Assembly: GCA_019426215.1 (NCBI GenBank)
Contig: CM033399.1
Location: 18,963,009 to 19,027,008, forward strand
From: Buddleja alternifolia
Taxonomy: Eukaryota > Streptophyta > Magnoliopsida > Lamiales > Scrophulariaceae
Direction of reading: 5' to 3'
Length of the DNA stretch: 64,000 bases
The notes beneath the pieces were generated by a model. It was not told the DNA's origin. It ran no database searches and was given only the letters and a program-made list of their open reading frames with translations. Shown here piece by piece: positions 1 through 12,286 of the stretch (positions are counted from its first letter, which is position 1; each line of letters starts with the position of its first letter). Made by a program: the position numbers and the translations under genes.

Positions 1-103
1 TCGAAATTTGGTAAATTGCAATTTGGCCCCGTGGGGCTATTTTGTAATTTTATGTTTTGGGTTTAAAATACAATTAAATATGTTTTTTTGGGTTTCGGCC
101 TAA

Positions 104-560
104 AGGCTTTTATTTATATTTTGAAAAGACGAAATAATATTGGAATTTTATTTACTTTCGATATTAAAATAAAATTGAGTTTTTGAAAATAGACTTCTTC
201 ATGAATTTTTGAAAATATGGTTCTTTTATTTAAATTTTGAAAGGACGAAACAAAATTGGAATTTTGTTGACTTTCGAAATTAGAATAAAATTGAAAATAC
301 AAAATTGGCCCCTTTGAAGAAATGGATTTCTTCATGGATTTTCAAAATATGGATTTTCATTTGAATTTTAAAAGCACGAGATAAAATTGGTATTTTATTG
401 ACTTTCGATATTAAAATGAAATTTTGATTTTTGAAATTTGGGGGCCTTTGAAATTAAATGAAGAAGTGGACTTCTTCATTGACTTTCAAAGAATTTAAGT
501 TTTATTTGAATTCCAAGTATGAGATAAAATTGGTATTTTATAGACTTTGGAAATCGAATA
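104..560. repeat. Degenerate tandem repeat, about four copies
   Basis: A block with the core 'ttggaattttattgactttcg', variable between copies, recurs near 120, 236, 367 and 510, so the unit is roughly 115-145 bp and has drifted. Most copies are separated by a phrase resembling 'gacttcttcatggattttcaaaatatgg'. The array lies in the presumed leader of the Copia fragment. Confidence 0.6.
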
Positions 561-1594
561 AAAGAAATATTTTTTAAAATTAGGCTTTTTCGGATTATAT
601 GGAATAGTGGACTTTTTTATTTTTTCAAAATGTGTATTTATTAGATAGTTCTTGGAAAATTAATATGATATTAATTGATTCCTAGAATAGAATAATAAAA
701 GAGTTCTGGAAATTGAATTAATTTTCAGATTAATGGAAAATTATGATTTTCCATGGGATTTTTTGAAATTTATTTTTAGATAATAATTAATTGGTCCACT
801 AATTAAATTAAACTATCCTTAATTAAAGTCAGTAAATTTATGTTTATGAAAGCATGATACAAGCATTTATTATGTGATTATGTGGTGATACGGGTCAAGC
901 TATAGACTAGTCGTTTTAATTTGAGGCATGCATGTCATGTTTTCATTTTATGTACATGAGAGGGTGAGGTTTCCTTTTCTCTTGTATTGTTGTAATTTGA
1001 AGACGGAGATGAAGACATCTTGAAGACGATGATGGAGACATTCAAAGTCGAGGAGCTGCGAAGACCTTAGTGTAGGGTCCAGGTCCTTAAATTAGATTGG
1101 TCGACACCTTGATGGCTCAGGTGTTTTAGGATTGGCTTGACTAGGATTCATTTGCCGCTTATATGTATAGCATGCTCATTGTTTTTTATCGCTTATATCT
1201 TATATATGATGTGTTGTGTTGCATGATCACCTAAGAAAGATAAATAAGTGAAAACAGTGTGAAAACCCCATATTAAAATATTAAGTCCATAAATGGAGAA
1301 ATCGGGGGCCGGGAAGCTCCTTGATTAGGTCCAGTGTCTTCCATCAGTAAATGTGAGAGGGAATAGCGCGAGGCTTGTCATCACTGTCTCACGAGTCGTG
1401 GAATGGTGGCAAGATTAAGTGTACTAATATCACATTTAAGCATTCTATATAACAATGATGTTATATTAGAAGAGCACACAGGTTTCAGTTTCACTAAGGA
1501 GTCGTCCATGATTCGTGGGACCACCTGGCTACTGTTATGCTGTGAGAATTTGATGGGTCGGACTTAAACGCACACTAGTGTACGGTTGCATCAT

Positions 1595-1638
1595 GTTCTC
1601 GAGACGTACATGAAATGTGTGGCAAACATCTCGAGAAC
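1595..1638 (+). other. Perfect 10-bp stem-loop in Copia leader
   Basis: GTTCTCGAGA at 1595-1604 is the exact reverse complement of TCTCGAGAAC at 1629-1638, leaving a 24-nt loop. It lies about 260 bases upstream of the gag start. Leader hairpins in retroelements can act in packaging or dimerisation, but no function can be shown here. Confidence 0.5.
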
Positions 1639-1893
1639 CACCTGGGTGTGGATGGGGCCGTCACGCCTGATCAAATGTTACCGCCCATTGTCTCACAAGT
1701 CGTGGAATGAGGTATGGGACATTTGACGCTCGAGCCTGCTAGAAATTGTTACATTTCCCGTTTTCTGTTAATGGGGTGATGGAATTCGAAAAGCAGTGGG
1801 AGCACACGTGATGTTAAAATTTCCATAGTATCATGTGGATATAATCTACGATTGAATGCTAATGTTTTTCCGTTTTCACAAAGTAACAGTTAA

Positions 1894-2690
1894 ATGGCTA
1901 AAACTCCACTCTCGGTAATCCTTGAAACTAATAAGCTAAATGCCCCGAACTTCCCTGACTGGTACCGCAACCTTAAGATTATGCTGCAATCTGAAGGATT
2001 TGACTATGTCTTGACTCAGCCTATTGAGCCTGCCCTTGAGGCTGCCACTCCAATGGTTGCTCGTGATGCGCATGAGAAATAGCTCAGAGATGATATCTAT
2101 GTGCATTGTCTCATTCTGGCCTCCATGACTAGTGAGTTGCAGAGGCAGTCTGAGACTATAGAACATGATTCAAAAATTGTTTTTGCACTGGAAAAGTTGT
2201 ACGGCGTTAAGACACGCCGTGAGAGGTTCGCTATCTCTTGCGAGTTATTTAGAGCTCGCATGACTGAAGGAACATCGGTCAACGACCATGTGTGGAGAAT
2301 GATTGCCTTGGTGAACAAACTCAACGATATAGAGGTACCGATAAATCCTGATTTCGCTAATGATTTAGTCCTTCAGTCGCTCTCTCCTACCTACGATCAG
2401 TTCGTAGTGAATTTCAACATGAACCGATTGGCTGCCACTCTTCCAGAGTTGTTAGACATGTTGCGCACTACTGAGGCAACAGTCAAGAAGGCTAAGCTTG
2501 TACTCTTTCTAACACTTCTTCATCTCCCGTTTTTGAAAAGAAGAAAAGTAGAGGGAGAAAGAAGAAGAAGATGAAGAGCAAAGAACTGCAAGCAAAGGGT
2601 GGTGTCAAGAAAGACAAAGGAAAAAGTAGGAAGTGTTTTAACTGCAAGAAGAAGGGACACTGAAACGATCAATGTCCTGAGCCTCCTCGT
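1894..2690 (+). pseudogene. Copia gag with zinc knuckle, decayed
   Basis: Relic of a Ty1/copia capsid (gag) protein, which would package element RNA in the cytoplasm. It starts at ATG 1894 (MAKTPLSVILETNKL), with the typical N-terminal phrase NFPDWYRNLKI and later [19 protein letters not shown], the same family as the intact gag near 34700. The reading frame is broken by TAG at 2080-2082 and shifts frame near 2574. A CCHC zinc knuckle (C-x2-C-x4-H-x4-C, about 2634-2676) follows, with TGA at 2661 where a tryptophan codon is expected. Both nonsense codons sit where relatives have TGG. No protease or integrase follows. It is dead coding sequence. Confidence 0.85.
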
Positions 2691-4141
2691 GAGCGCAATA
2701 AAGGTACATTTGTTGTAAAGTTGACTTGATTGTTAACTGTGCTTCTTAAAGTGTTATCACACTATAAGAATACTCACTTATGCAATCGATTACAGATGGC
2801 GAAAAGAAGCAAGGGACAAAGAAATGAGGTCTTGGTCCTAAAGACGCCGAGGAAACGTTTGTCGCAACCAAGGCTGAAGGACAAAGAAATCATTTACTTT
2901 TTCATTTTTCATTATGACACAATGTTTTTGGGAAGAATGTTTTATCATGTTTTTTGAATTAATGCTATGAACAATGTTTTTCTCCACCTTGGTTTATGGG
3001 TGGAGATTCAATGTTTATATTACAATGCATTTTATTGTTTTGGTTCTACAATTAATTCTTGTAAAATGCTATCTTCATAACATTTGACTCATATAACACA
3101 ACGAATGTATGCATTGATCTAGCTATCAAGGTAATAACCTAAACGAGCATATTAATCTATTGGACATAGAGTGTAACCCAAAAATGATCACATATGATGT
3201 GACATGTAAACCACCCACATCAGGGATGTGAGAGATATTTCTTATTTCAAGCAAACAGTGAGAGGAATTGAGGGTTGAAGATCCTCTTGTCCTGTGTTTA
3301 TGAGTATTATCGTGTTCATTACACCTTGAAACGAAATGAATCATTTCATAAATATCCTACCTTCATGGTAAAGGAGTTCTTTTTTGAAAGAGTGGGAATA
3401 GTAATGGAAACCAGAGACTCGATAACATAAACACCACTGGCAGCTAAAATGAATAGACTAGTAAACCTATAAACCTATGAACACAACTTCCATACACTTC
3501 GAGCTGAGAAATGCTGCCGGGGATATGACGAAAGTCAAGAAGTCTTGACAAGTCGTGGGAGCTGGCCTAAAGCATAACTACTCCAAAGATCAATCTACGG
3601 ATTGAATCTATTCAGAAACTTAAGTTCTAAGGGTTAATGGGTATACAAACGGCTTGTCAGTATCATATGTAGGCAACGTTGTATGAGTAGCGTACATGTG
3701 ATCATCATCTCAATTTTTCAAAATGGACTTAAAAGGGAATAGCACCCCAATTGCACATGATAGCAATATGTGCGGGCCATTGAGTTGGTTGCTGTAAACT
3801 TTTTGTCCGAACACATAGATAATATGTTGACTAATATCAACATGAAAGAATCAAAGGAGATTCTTTTTGTAAAAGCATAACTGAAAGGTACATGTGATTC
3901 TATGAGTTAAGATTGGTGTTGAGTAATACATCTTATGTATTGAGTCGATATCCTAATCGATTCAATGGATTGGATTGGTGTTGTTTATTGGAAAACAACA
4001 TGGGAAAATTGGAACTAGAATCTTTAGTCTTAAGACATGAACTTAAGTGATGATCGAGGATTTTTTTTATGCCAAATGGAAGAGTGAAAGCTGAGAAAGT
4101 ATCTTAAGCCAACAAAGGCTTTTAAACAGCCCCGCTGACAT
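2691..4141. other. Unassigned region downstream of gag relic
   Basis: No protein family is recognisable in any frame. It probably represents decayed internal or LTR sequence of the Copia fragment upstream. The stretch around 3520-3560 again contains a phrase like 'acaagtcgtgggagc', echoing the leader at 1390 and 1690, so part of it may be duplicated Copia noncoding sequence. It ends at the start of the LINE ORF2 relic. Confidence 0.35.
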
Positions 4142-4143
4142 TC

Positions 4144-5652
4144 ATGAATACATTATCTTGGAACTGTCAAGGGTTGGGAGATCCCTTGAAAGTTCAATAC
4201 CTCCGAAGGATGATCCGGTCTCATAATCCCTCCCTGGTTTTTTTTTTTTGTGTGTGTGAAACTGGGTATAATAGGCTTCAAAGTGAGTTTTTGAAAAACA
4301 ATTTAGGCTTGTTCGGGTGTGGCGTTGATGCAGTGGGTTTAATTGGTGGTTTGCTTTTACTAAGGCATCGGGATTTGGATGTATCTCTTTTAAGTTATTC
4401 ACGCAATCATATTGATGTTATGGTTAACTCCGGTTCAGGTTATAAAGCATGGAGATTTAAAGGATTCTATGGAAAGGCAGAGGTTTCTAAGTGTTGTTAT
4501 GCATGGAGGCTTTTAGAGAGACTGAGTCGACAACCTACCATGGTTATGCATGGGCGATTTTAATGAGATTTTGTTTCAACACGAGAAAAAGGGTTTACTT
4601 CCTAAAGCTCAATGGAAGATTGCTAATTTCAGGGAATGTTTGCTCAAATGTAACCTGTTTGATCTTGGATAGTAGGGTGATAAATTCACGTGGAGTAATG
4701 GTAGGGAGTATCAGGCCACGGTTAGGGCTCGTTTGGATAGGGCATGCTGTAATTAGGCTTGGAGTTCCCTATTCATGAACACATGTGTTTCTAATTTATC
4801 CAACCATTATTCGGATCATGCAATGATTTTAGTGAGGCGTGATGGTAATCCTAAAATGCAGGGTTGGAGACTAAAACGTACAACTAAGTTCGAGGCTTGG
4901 TGGGTTAGGTCGTCAGAGTGTGAGAAGGGGATACGAGAAAATTGGGATAGTTCATTAAATTCTAACCCGAGCCAGAATGCTTAGTTAAACATAAAAGAAT
5001 GTCATCTTAGTCTGTTGAAGTGGAGTGACCGTAAGTTTGGTAATATTAAAAGACAGATCCAACAACTAGAAGATGATATTGTGGCGTTGCAAAAAGGGAT
5101 GCTCACTGTAACTTCGAAGCAAAGAGTGACCGAGCTTACGGCAGAATTAGAGGAGTTATTGGTAGCGGAAGAAATTAAGTGGAAACAATGAGGGAAAGTT
5201 GCATGGCTAGCTGAGGGAGATCAGAATACAAAGTTTTTCCACGCTAAGGCATCTAATCGAAAGTGGGAGAATCATACTACAAAATTACTAGACAATAATG
5301 GTGAGTGGAAATCTGTTACATGGGGTCTCAAAGAGGTGATAAGTTCTTATTTTGCCACTATTTACACTTCAGATCGTCTATCTAATGAAGCTATTGATCG
5401 TGTTCTTGATACTGTTAATCCTGGAGTAACCCAAGCTATGAACTAGGAACTACTGAATTCATTTACAGCTGAAGAAGTCACTGTCTCATTATCTCAAATG
5501 GCTCCTCTTAAATCTCCGGGGCCAGATGGTATGTCTCTTATTTTCTTCCATAAGTATTGGCATGTTATTGGACCAGATATCATCACTACTGTTTTGGATA
5601 TTCTAAACAATCGTCGTCTTCTGCGTAAATTTAGTTTCACTCATATTGTTCT
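4144..5652 (+). pseudogene. LINE ORF2, endonuclease and N-terminal RT part
   Basis: Would encode the endonuclease that nicks genomic DNA and the start of the reverse transcriptase. ATG at 4144 gives MNTLSWNCQGLGD, the usual first block of plant L1 APE-type endonucleases. The catalytic glutamate block is near 4256 (CET), the GDFNEI block near 4550 is in another frame, and an SDHAMI block lies near 4815. Between 5500 and 5650 the RT start appears as MAPLKSPGPDGMS and FTHIVLV. Several stops (for example at 4981, 5191 and 5443) and frame changes make it nonfunctional. It is cut at 5652/5653 by the TG of the Copia-1 LTR. Confidence 0.9.
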
Positions 5653-7311
5653 TGTTGGGATTCTGCCTCGATGCCAACGAGGATTTAGAGAATAGGGCAC
5701 CAGTTTATACTGTAGAACCTATGATTAATATAAAGGCATTAGTGAGTTGTTCATATAATTCTTAATGACATCTATAAGTTTTAAATAAACGACTAGTCCA
5801 TGTGTATCAAGGCAGATTATTCATTCCTTATAGTAGTTAAGGAGATAGGCACTGGAAGAATTTGGTACTTGATCACTTAAATGGTTCGCAAGTCGGAGAA
5901 TCTCAATTGAGTATTAAGATTTGTATGGACTTGTATGACACATGCTCTGACAAGGAATGTCAGTCGAACACTATGGGATAGTGGGAGTTTGTGTCATAGA
6001 TACATTGATTGGATTAGTGTATTCGAACACGACTTTTTAGTAATCCATCACATGTGTTTATTTGGTGACTAGGGGTGTACACGGTCGGGTTCGGGCGATT
6101 TTAGAAAAAAAATTAACCCGACCCGACATGTGCGGGTTGACAAAATATCAAACCGAAAACGCATAATTATCTTTTCAAACCAAGCGGTTCGGGTCGGTCG
6201 GATTTAATGTTTTAGTGGGCGGGTTGGCGGGTTATCAAATTATAGTTATAATTTTTACAACTTAATTTTAGTTATAACTAGTAAGTAAGAAATTAAATAT
6301 TATACTTGTTGTACAACTAAAAAAAATTAAGTTGGTGAGAAATACACAAATAAGTAGTGTTATTAAATAAAATTCATATTATCATGATTTCTAATGAGTG
6401 AAAAACTCTAAAATATTAATAAAATTAATATTTTTTTATAAATTTATCATCAAAATATACATATACATATAAATTTTTCGTTCAAATCAAATAAAAATAA
6501 GTGTTCAAATGAGTCAATTTGTTTGTTCAAATAAAAAATGAAGTATGTTACATGAATATGCATAAATCACTCTTATTAGAGAGTATATATGCATATATAG
6601 TTTTCAAAGTTTAGTATTAATATTTAACTATATATATTTATACTTATAATATAAATAATTAGCGGTCGGGTTGCGGGTTAGGCGGGTTACAATTATTAAA
6701 CCCACCACCCGACCCGAAAGTGGCGGGTTGCAATATTTTCAACCCACCACTATTATTTAATAATTTTAAACCGGCGGTTTTCAGGCGGATCGGCTCGGGT
6801 TGAGCGGTTCGGGCGTGTTGGGTGGGTTTATGTACACCCCTATCGGTGACTATCAATGATTGTATTTCTTATTATGAAAGTATGCGTGAGCCTTGGACCT
6901 GAGTAATCACGTTGAAGATATGTTTGTGACATCAAGTCTGTCATTACAGCAGTTAGATCCAATTCACCGGTCAACCTCGAAGTGCGACTTGATGGACAAG
7001 TAGCAGTTTTAATTGATTAGCAAAATGGAATTCACCGTCACAAAAGTAAACGAGAAATATCCTAAGCTATCGTAAGTAAATGAGATTAAATTCTCTAATT
7101 ATTTCCGGAGTTAATTCCGTCGCGTGATAATATAGAGACGGGACACGTGGACCGTTGAATGAAGATTCACGAGGATTTATTGAATTCGTGAGAAGGTAAG
7201 TTTTTGTATTCATCTTTTTATTAAAATCAACGAAAAACAAATTGATCTTGACTTTGAGAATACGGATATGATTTTAAATTTTCGTTGTGCATGATACCAA
7301 GATTCCCAACA
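5653..7311 (+). repeat. Copia-1 5' LTR
   Basis: Starts TGTTGGGATTCTGCC and ends CCAAGATTCCCAACA, matching inverted termini. It aligns with 25945-27060 and with 40870-41066. A hAT-like MITE interrupts it at 6070-6842. Compared with the 3' LTR it lacks roughly 750 bp after 'aaatgagatt' (about 7086), so it carries an internal deletion. Confidence 0.85.
6070..6842. mobile_element. hAT-like MITE (773 bp) with 8-bp TSD
   Basis: Begins TAGGGGTGTACACGG and ends with the inverted TGTACACCCCTA, a 12-bp terminal inverted repeat. It is flanked by 8-bp duplications ttggtgac (6062-6069) and tcggtgac (6843-6850), with one mismatch. An 8-bp duplication and this terminus fit the hAT superfamily. Both subterminal regions are rich in 'cgggttgcgggtt'-type phrases, while the middle is A/T-rich. 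It has no transposase ORF, so it is non-autonomous. Confidence 0.85.
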
Positions 7312-7325
7312 GTTGTATTAGATCC
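7312..7325 (+). other. Degenerate primer binding site of Copia-1
   Basis: Directly after the LTR end, 'gttgtattagatcc' matches the plant initiator-tRNA-Met primer site TGGTATCAGAGCC at 10 of 13 positions. The corresponding intact site of Copia-2 has the same one-base spacer after its LTR. Confidence 0.6.
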
Positions 7326-10280
7326 AAATTTGTTGGCTTCATTTATTTTGTACGTGTGTTTTTCATGTTCTTCATATTCATGTTGAATGCGTAATTTATT
7401 GATTTTGAATCAATATGTATTGTGATAAAAAATCGGATGTGTTTATTATTTTTGGAAATTTTTAATTGGATTATAAATCGAAAAAACTGATCTGAATTAT
7501 TTGATTCTGAATTAATTTGTTTGAATCGAATAAATCTGAAAAATATTTGATGTTTCAGAATCTGTTGTTCTGGGCTGGAAATCTGAAAATTAAATTGATA
7601 TCTACAATTTTTTGGAATGTGCTGTTATCGGGTTTCTCTTTCCGGCAATGGAGGCGCCGCCATGGGCTTTGACGGGAATTGCTATTGCACTCGCCGAAAT
7701 TGGATGTGAAAGACGGACACTGGGCGTCATTGAAATCACCACCAAAACTGCCGGAGATTGTGGCGCGATAAGCGCCGACGTGGTCGCTTAAAGCGACGCT
7801 GAGCTTGTCAACGGAAATTGCTGGAGAAGACGACTTCATCCGCTAATATAATTAGACGCGAAATCGCCGTTTAAGGACGACAATAGCAAAGACGGTGACG
7901 AACGAAGCTTTGCGATGGTATTGCAGTTGAAGATGGCCGAATTCACAACCGGAGATGGCCGATTTCAGCCATGGAACAACCGCTGTTCGGGGCTAGAAAT
8001 CAAATGCCAATACTGGCCGTTGTTTGCCTATAAGAGGCGGCGTTGAGTGTGCCGCCTTACATTGGAGATGACGCCGCCATGCCAGCGAATTCACCGGCGC
8101 CGCTCTCGCCGGCGCAAGGAAGAAAGGGGAGACGGGCTGTTACTAAGGCAGCAGCAATTCATGTGTGTTGGGCCGAGCTCAACACAAATTGAATTGTGTG
8201 TTGGGTTTGATCTAATGCATAAATTAATTATATTGGGAGTTGGGTTTGGCCCACTCGAATTAATTAAATAATTATCCAATTTAATTTTTAAATTAAATAA
8301 AGTTTGGGCTTTGTATTTAAATGAACATGGGTTTATTTGGGTTGACCCAATGATACCCAATTCATTTAAATTGATAAAGACCCAATACCCAAAAGTTTTA
8401 ATTGAACCCTTCATTCTTTTTCAAATCAAAGTCTTCAATTAAATTAAATAGGATTTAATTTATAATAAATTAAATTGGATTTGACTTATATTAAATTTAA
8501 TTGGTTTTAATTTACTCATTAAAATCAAATGGGATTTAATTTTGTGAACGATTAAACTGGATTTAATCTTTCCTATCAAAATTAAATTGGATTTGACTTT
8601 ATAATAAACTAAATGGGACTTAATTTTATGATAAATTAAATTGAATTTGATTTATTCTAAAATTAAATTGAATTTAGTTCACCTATCAAAATTAAATTAG
8701 TTTTAATTAAGTTGTTAATTATATTGAATTTAATTTTGTAAGTTGATTAAATTGGATTTACTCTCCTATCAAAATTGAATTGGTTTTAATTATATACTTA
8801 ATTAAATTATTTTTAAATTTGTAACGATTTGTGAGCCCATGGAAATAAAATTAGATTTAATTTCACCTTGATTAAATAAGATTTAGTCCCCCCATGGAAT
8901 TTAGATTAGATTTAATTTCACTTGGATTAAATTATACTTAATCTCCTCATGATAATTTAACTGGATTTAATTATTTAAAGTTAGATTTTTCGATCGCATG
9001 AAAATTAAATTGGATTCAATTTAACTTTGATTAAATTTGATTTAATCTTAGTATAAAAATTGAATGAGATTTAATTTTACAATAGTCAAATTAGATTTGA
9101 TTATTAAATAAATTAAATTAGATTTATGTTATTCTTATGTTCACATATATGTCTTGTATATGAAGCATGCTTGTTAAATGTGATGGATACACGTTTCATA
9201 GACTTAGGATTTATTTATTTTATATTTATGATGCATGCTGAAATTATTTACACTTTGATTAGCCCATTGACTTGGGCCGATCCAGATAGTCCATGAAAAT
9301 GTGTAGTAGAATTGCTAGGTTTTTCTATGCTTTTTATGCATGTTAACATGTTAGAAGTTAATTGTTAATATACTTTGTGAGACCTTAATTAAACGTTTAA
9401 ATTATCCCAATTGAATAATATTGAGTTAGTAAAGGGCGTTGGACGTCCTCTCCCTCTACTAAACTTAATAAAATTAAAATTTTGTTCAGTGCATGGCGTC
9501 ATCCCAGTAAGTGCGGATTATACATTTGAATATAATTTGGAATTTTAATAAGTGTATTGGATGCTTTAATCGAAGCATATTTCACCCCATATATCATTTA
9601 AGGGTTGCAAGGTGAAATTAAAATTTAGATTAGAAGGTGTTAGTAGGAATGAACTCAGATGATTCACAAACCTATATATCGTTAAATGGTTGTGGTTTGG
9701 TGAATTATGGGAAAAGCAGATTGAATCATCTATTGGATAGATTGGTGTTAGACACCACTTTAAAAGGTTAGTGGGCCATATATTGTTATAAGGTTGCAGC
9801 CCACTGAACCATTTAAAGAACTTAATCACTCACAACAAAATATATCCAATGAGATTTTAGAAAATTGCAATGGGAGTGCAATATTTTGAAAAATGTTGTG
9901 GGAGCCAAGTAAAATTAAAGTCCTAATTTTTACCAGTGTACAATATAAACACCTAATTGATATCTTGGTTTGTTTTCTGCTCTAGTTTATATCTCTCTTA
10001 GATAAAAACCCATTTAGTTAATTATGCTCGATCGATGATTTTATCAACACTGGCCTAACCAAATCAACCGACTTAGAACTTGAGGATGTTCCTTAGTTTA
10101 GTGTCATTGAATGGTATGCTTGAAGCAAGCATTACTGAAATCTAAGTATGGGAAGATAAATCGGGGCTTAAATATGAGGCGCACTAGGTATAGAACTATG
10201 CGTTATAAAAACTAAGTGTTCTATAACCGGTTTACTCAATTTCTTGTATCTTACATTCTAGAGCTAGTGCTCATGTTTGA
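7326..10280 (+). other. Copia-1 untranslated leader, gag not recognisable
   Basis: Expected position of the leader and gag. It holds a G/C-richer part (about 7620-8150), then a long A/T repeat (8270-9130), then a part resembling the sequence just upstream of gag in other Copia copies ('gtgggagccaagtaaaattaaag' near 9898). No gag protein can be read in any frame, so gag has been deleted or decayed beyond recognition. Short ORFs here look accidental. Confidence 0.5.
8270..9130. repeat. A/T-rich degenerate short-period repeat
   Basis: About 850 bp built from variants of 'aaattaaattggatttaattt', often preceded by 'tatcaa' or 'ataata'. Spacing is irregular, mostly 35-50 bp. It lies in the Copia-1 leader and contains no ORF. 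Confidence 0.65.
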
Positions 10281-10289
10281 AGAATTAGA

Positions 10290-12281
10290 AAGAAATATAA
10301 AAGCTAGAAAAACAAGACGTGATTAATATTGGAACCAAACATGGTGTCGGGTGTATCCACATATGATCCACCTCTGTTCTTTTAAAATTCCGAACACATT
10401 TAGATGATTGATTAGTTTTATCAAATGGCATTAAGAACGTCATCATTTTCTGACTTAGTAAATATTGATACTTTTTTAAGTTTGGTAATAGCTTACATGA
10501 CATTTATTTTGGAAATAAATGTGGGAACAATGCATCCTTACTGAAATTGTTAATACAATTTGAAAATTTGAAATTAGTATACTGTGAACACATAGACTAA
10601 AGAGCATGGTATGCTAGAAACAAATAAGAAGAATTGTTTGGCACCTAAGATTAGATTATGACTTATGAGCATAAGATTCATGAGTTAGGAGAAACACGAG
10701 GGTAAAAGCCCATTGGGATTGGATCCCTATCCAAACTTAATAATCTTATCTTATAGGCAAAGGACCGAATCTCCCTTCATAGGGAAAATATAAAAGGGCC
10801 ACTCAAGTTCTAAAGTTTGGTGCGTACTAACGTCTGTGGTTGAAGATATGGTACCATATTAGGATACTACAATTGGATTGTAATGTCAAGTATATGATTT
10901 CCTAATATGACCTGTTCTCAAGAGAACGTAGCATAGTTTCACAACTGTTACTTTCAGCGACTCTACAGTTGAATAGGGTAGTAGTGCAAGAATGAGACAT
11001 TGTTGGACATGACTCATTCTATGCTAAACACATGGAATTTCCCAAATTCTCATAGGTACATCTTGAATAGACGTCCCTCGAAATTCAGTCCTAAGGCACC
11101 ATATCAGACGTGGCTTAAGTGGAAGCCTAATCTTAAACACGTAATGGTATGGGGATTCCCAACCTATGTAAATAAGATAAAAGTAGAGAATCTGGAGGCT
11201 ACGTCCTTAAAAGGACGTTTTATAAGTTATCACAAGGATTCAGTGGGAGAACTCTTTTTACCTACATAATGGTCAGAGGATCATTATGGCCTTTGAGGTC
11301 TGTTTTCTCGAAACTAAGATTGTTTGAGAAATTGGAGTCGGTAGAAAGTTTGTTCTATAAAGAACAAAAAAAAAAAAAAAAAACTCCTTAGGAGACTACT
11401 ATTCAAGAAACCCAAACCAAGCTCATTATAACACAACCACCAATGAATTAGTCTGGTAGAGTATCTCAGCTGCCTGAGATATATGGTGGTCTGCTACAAG
11501 GAAAGCATAAGTTGTATGATGTGGTAGAGGTAACCATGAATACAATCCCTCTACGCATGAAAAATCGATGGTGGATATGGACTTTATGAGGATTAGATGT
11601 CTTTGAATCAATCTTAGACTTTAGTAGATCATCCCGAGAGTATTGTACTCATCAGAGGCGAGTACATCTACAAGAGAAAGATTGATTCCAATGGCAAGGT
11701 CAGGCTAATGGTGCCAGGGTGTAGTCAAAAGAAGGGCATTGACTATGAGGAAACCCCTTTGCCACAACTATAATCAAATCCACTAGAATCTTCAAAAGAA
11801 GGGCATTGACTATGAGGAAACCCCTTTGCCACAACTATAATCAAATCCACTAGAATCTTACTTTTGATAGTAACACACCAAAACTATGAAAATTTGGCAC
11901 GTGGATGTGAAGGCTTGTTCATGAATGGATTCCTCAAGGAGGACATCCATATGGAACAACCCAAGGGTTCCATATTTGAGGCCGATTCTCATAAAGTCTA
12001 CATGCTGCATAAATTCACTTGTGGATTTAAGCGGACCTCTTGTAGTTGTAATTTTTACTTTGATGACATAATTTGGAATTATGATATCATCAAAAATGAA
12101 GAGGAAACATATGTGTGTAAGAAGGTCAGTGAGAGCGAGATGTCATTTCTGGTACTACATGTAGAGAGTGCTCTACTTATTGGAAATGATGTGGGCTCAT
12201 TGACGTGAATCAAGACATAAACATTGAGCATATTCTCCATGAAAGGACTTGGGAGCCACTTGTATTTGTATGATTCGTGTC
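10290..12281 (+). pseudogene. Copia-1 pol relic (integrase and RT)
   Basis: Relic of the polyprotein that would integrate and copy the element. A pre-integrase block near 10650-10850 ends in LVRTNVCG, matching LIHSDVCG of Copia-2. The catalytic core up to the second aspartate is deleted. From about 10915 the end of the integrase core follows, with NETLLDMTHSM in place of [13 protein letters not shown], then an integrase C-terminal part at 11000-11269 (PYQTWLKWKPN, VWGFPTYV). Reverse transcriptase fragments lie at 11690-12280, including GIDYEET, MEQPKGS and LVLHVESALLIGND, where the YVDD catalytic box has become HVES. Many stops and shifts; clearly nonfunctional. Interrupted at 12287 by a solo LTR. 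Confidence 0.85.
11725..11858 (+). repeat. 67-bp tandem duplication in Copia-1 RT
   Basis: 'tcaaaagaagggcattgac' and what follows occur at 11725-11791 and again at 11792-11858 with almost no differences. It duplicates the GIDYEET segment of the reverse transcriptase relic and breaks the frame. The near identity means it arose later than the decay of the rest. Confidence 0.85.
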
Positions 12282-12286
12282 TATGG

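Larger units (their letters stand above)
1..1893 (+). other. Leader region of an old Copia element (no ORF)
   Basis: This stretch lies directly upstream of a Copia gag start at 1894 and has no coding capacity. It reads like the long untranslated leader of a plant Copia element. An A/T-rich repeated part occupies roughly the first 600 bases. From about 840 the sequence is more mixed and contains recurring short phrases around 'tctcacgagtcgtggaatg' (near 1387 and 1689). No LTR end or tRNA primer site is visible, so the 5' LTR probably lies to the left of the window. The assignment is inferred from position and from the gag that follows. Confidence 0.5.

Noticed and set aside
104..560. CRISPR-like or centromeric satellite array
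   Set aside because: Units are few, of uneven length and diverged, with no uniform spacers; it is an organellar- or prokaryote-free plant element leader.
7555..8414. Short ORFs on both strands in a G/C-richer stretch
   Set aside because: No recognisable domain, start context or neighbour relation; they lie in the Copia-1 leader.
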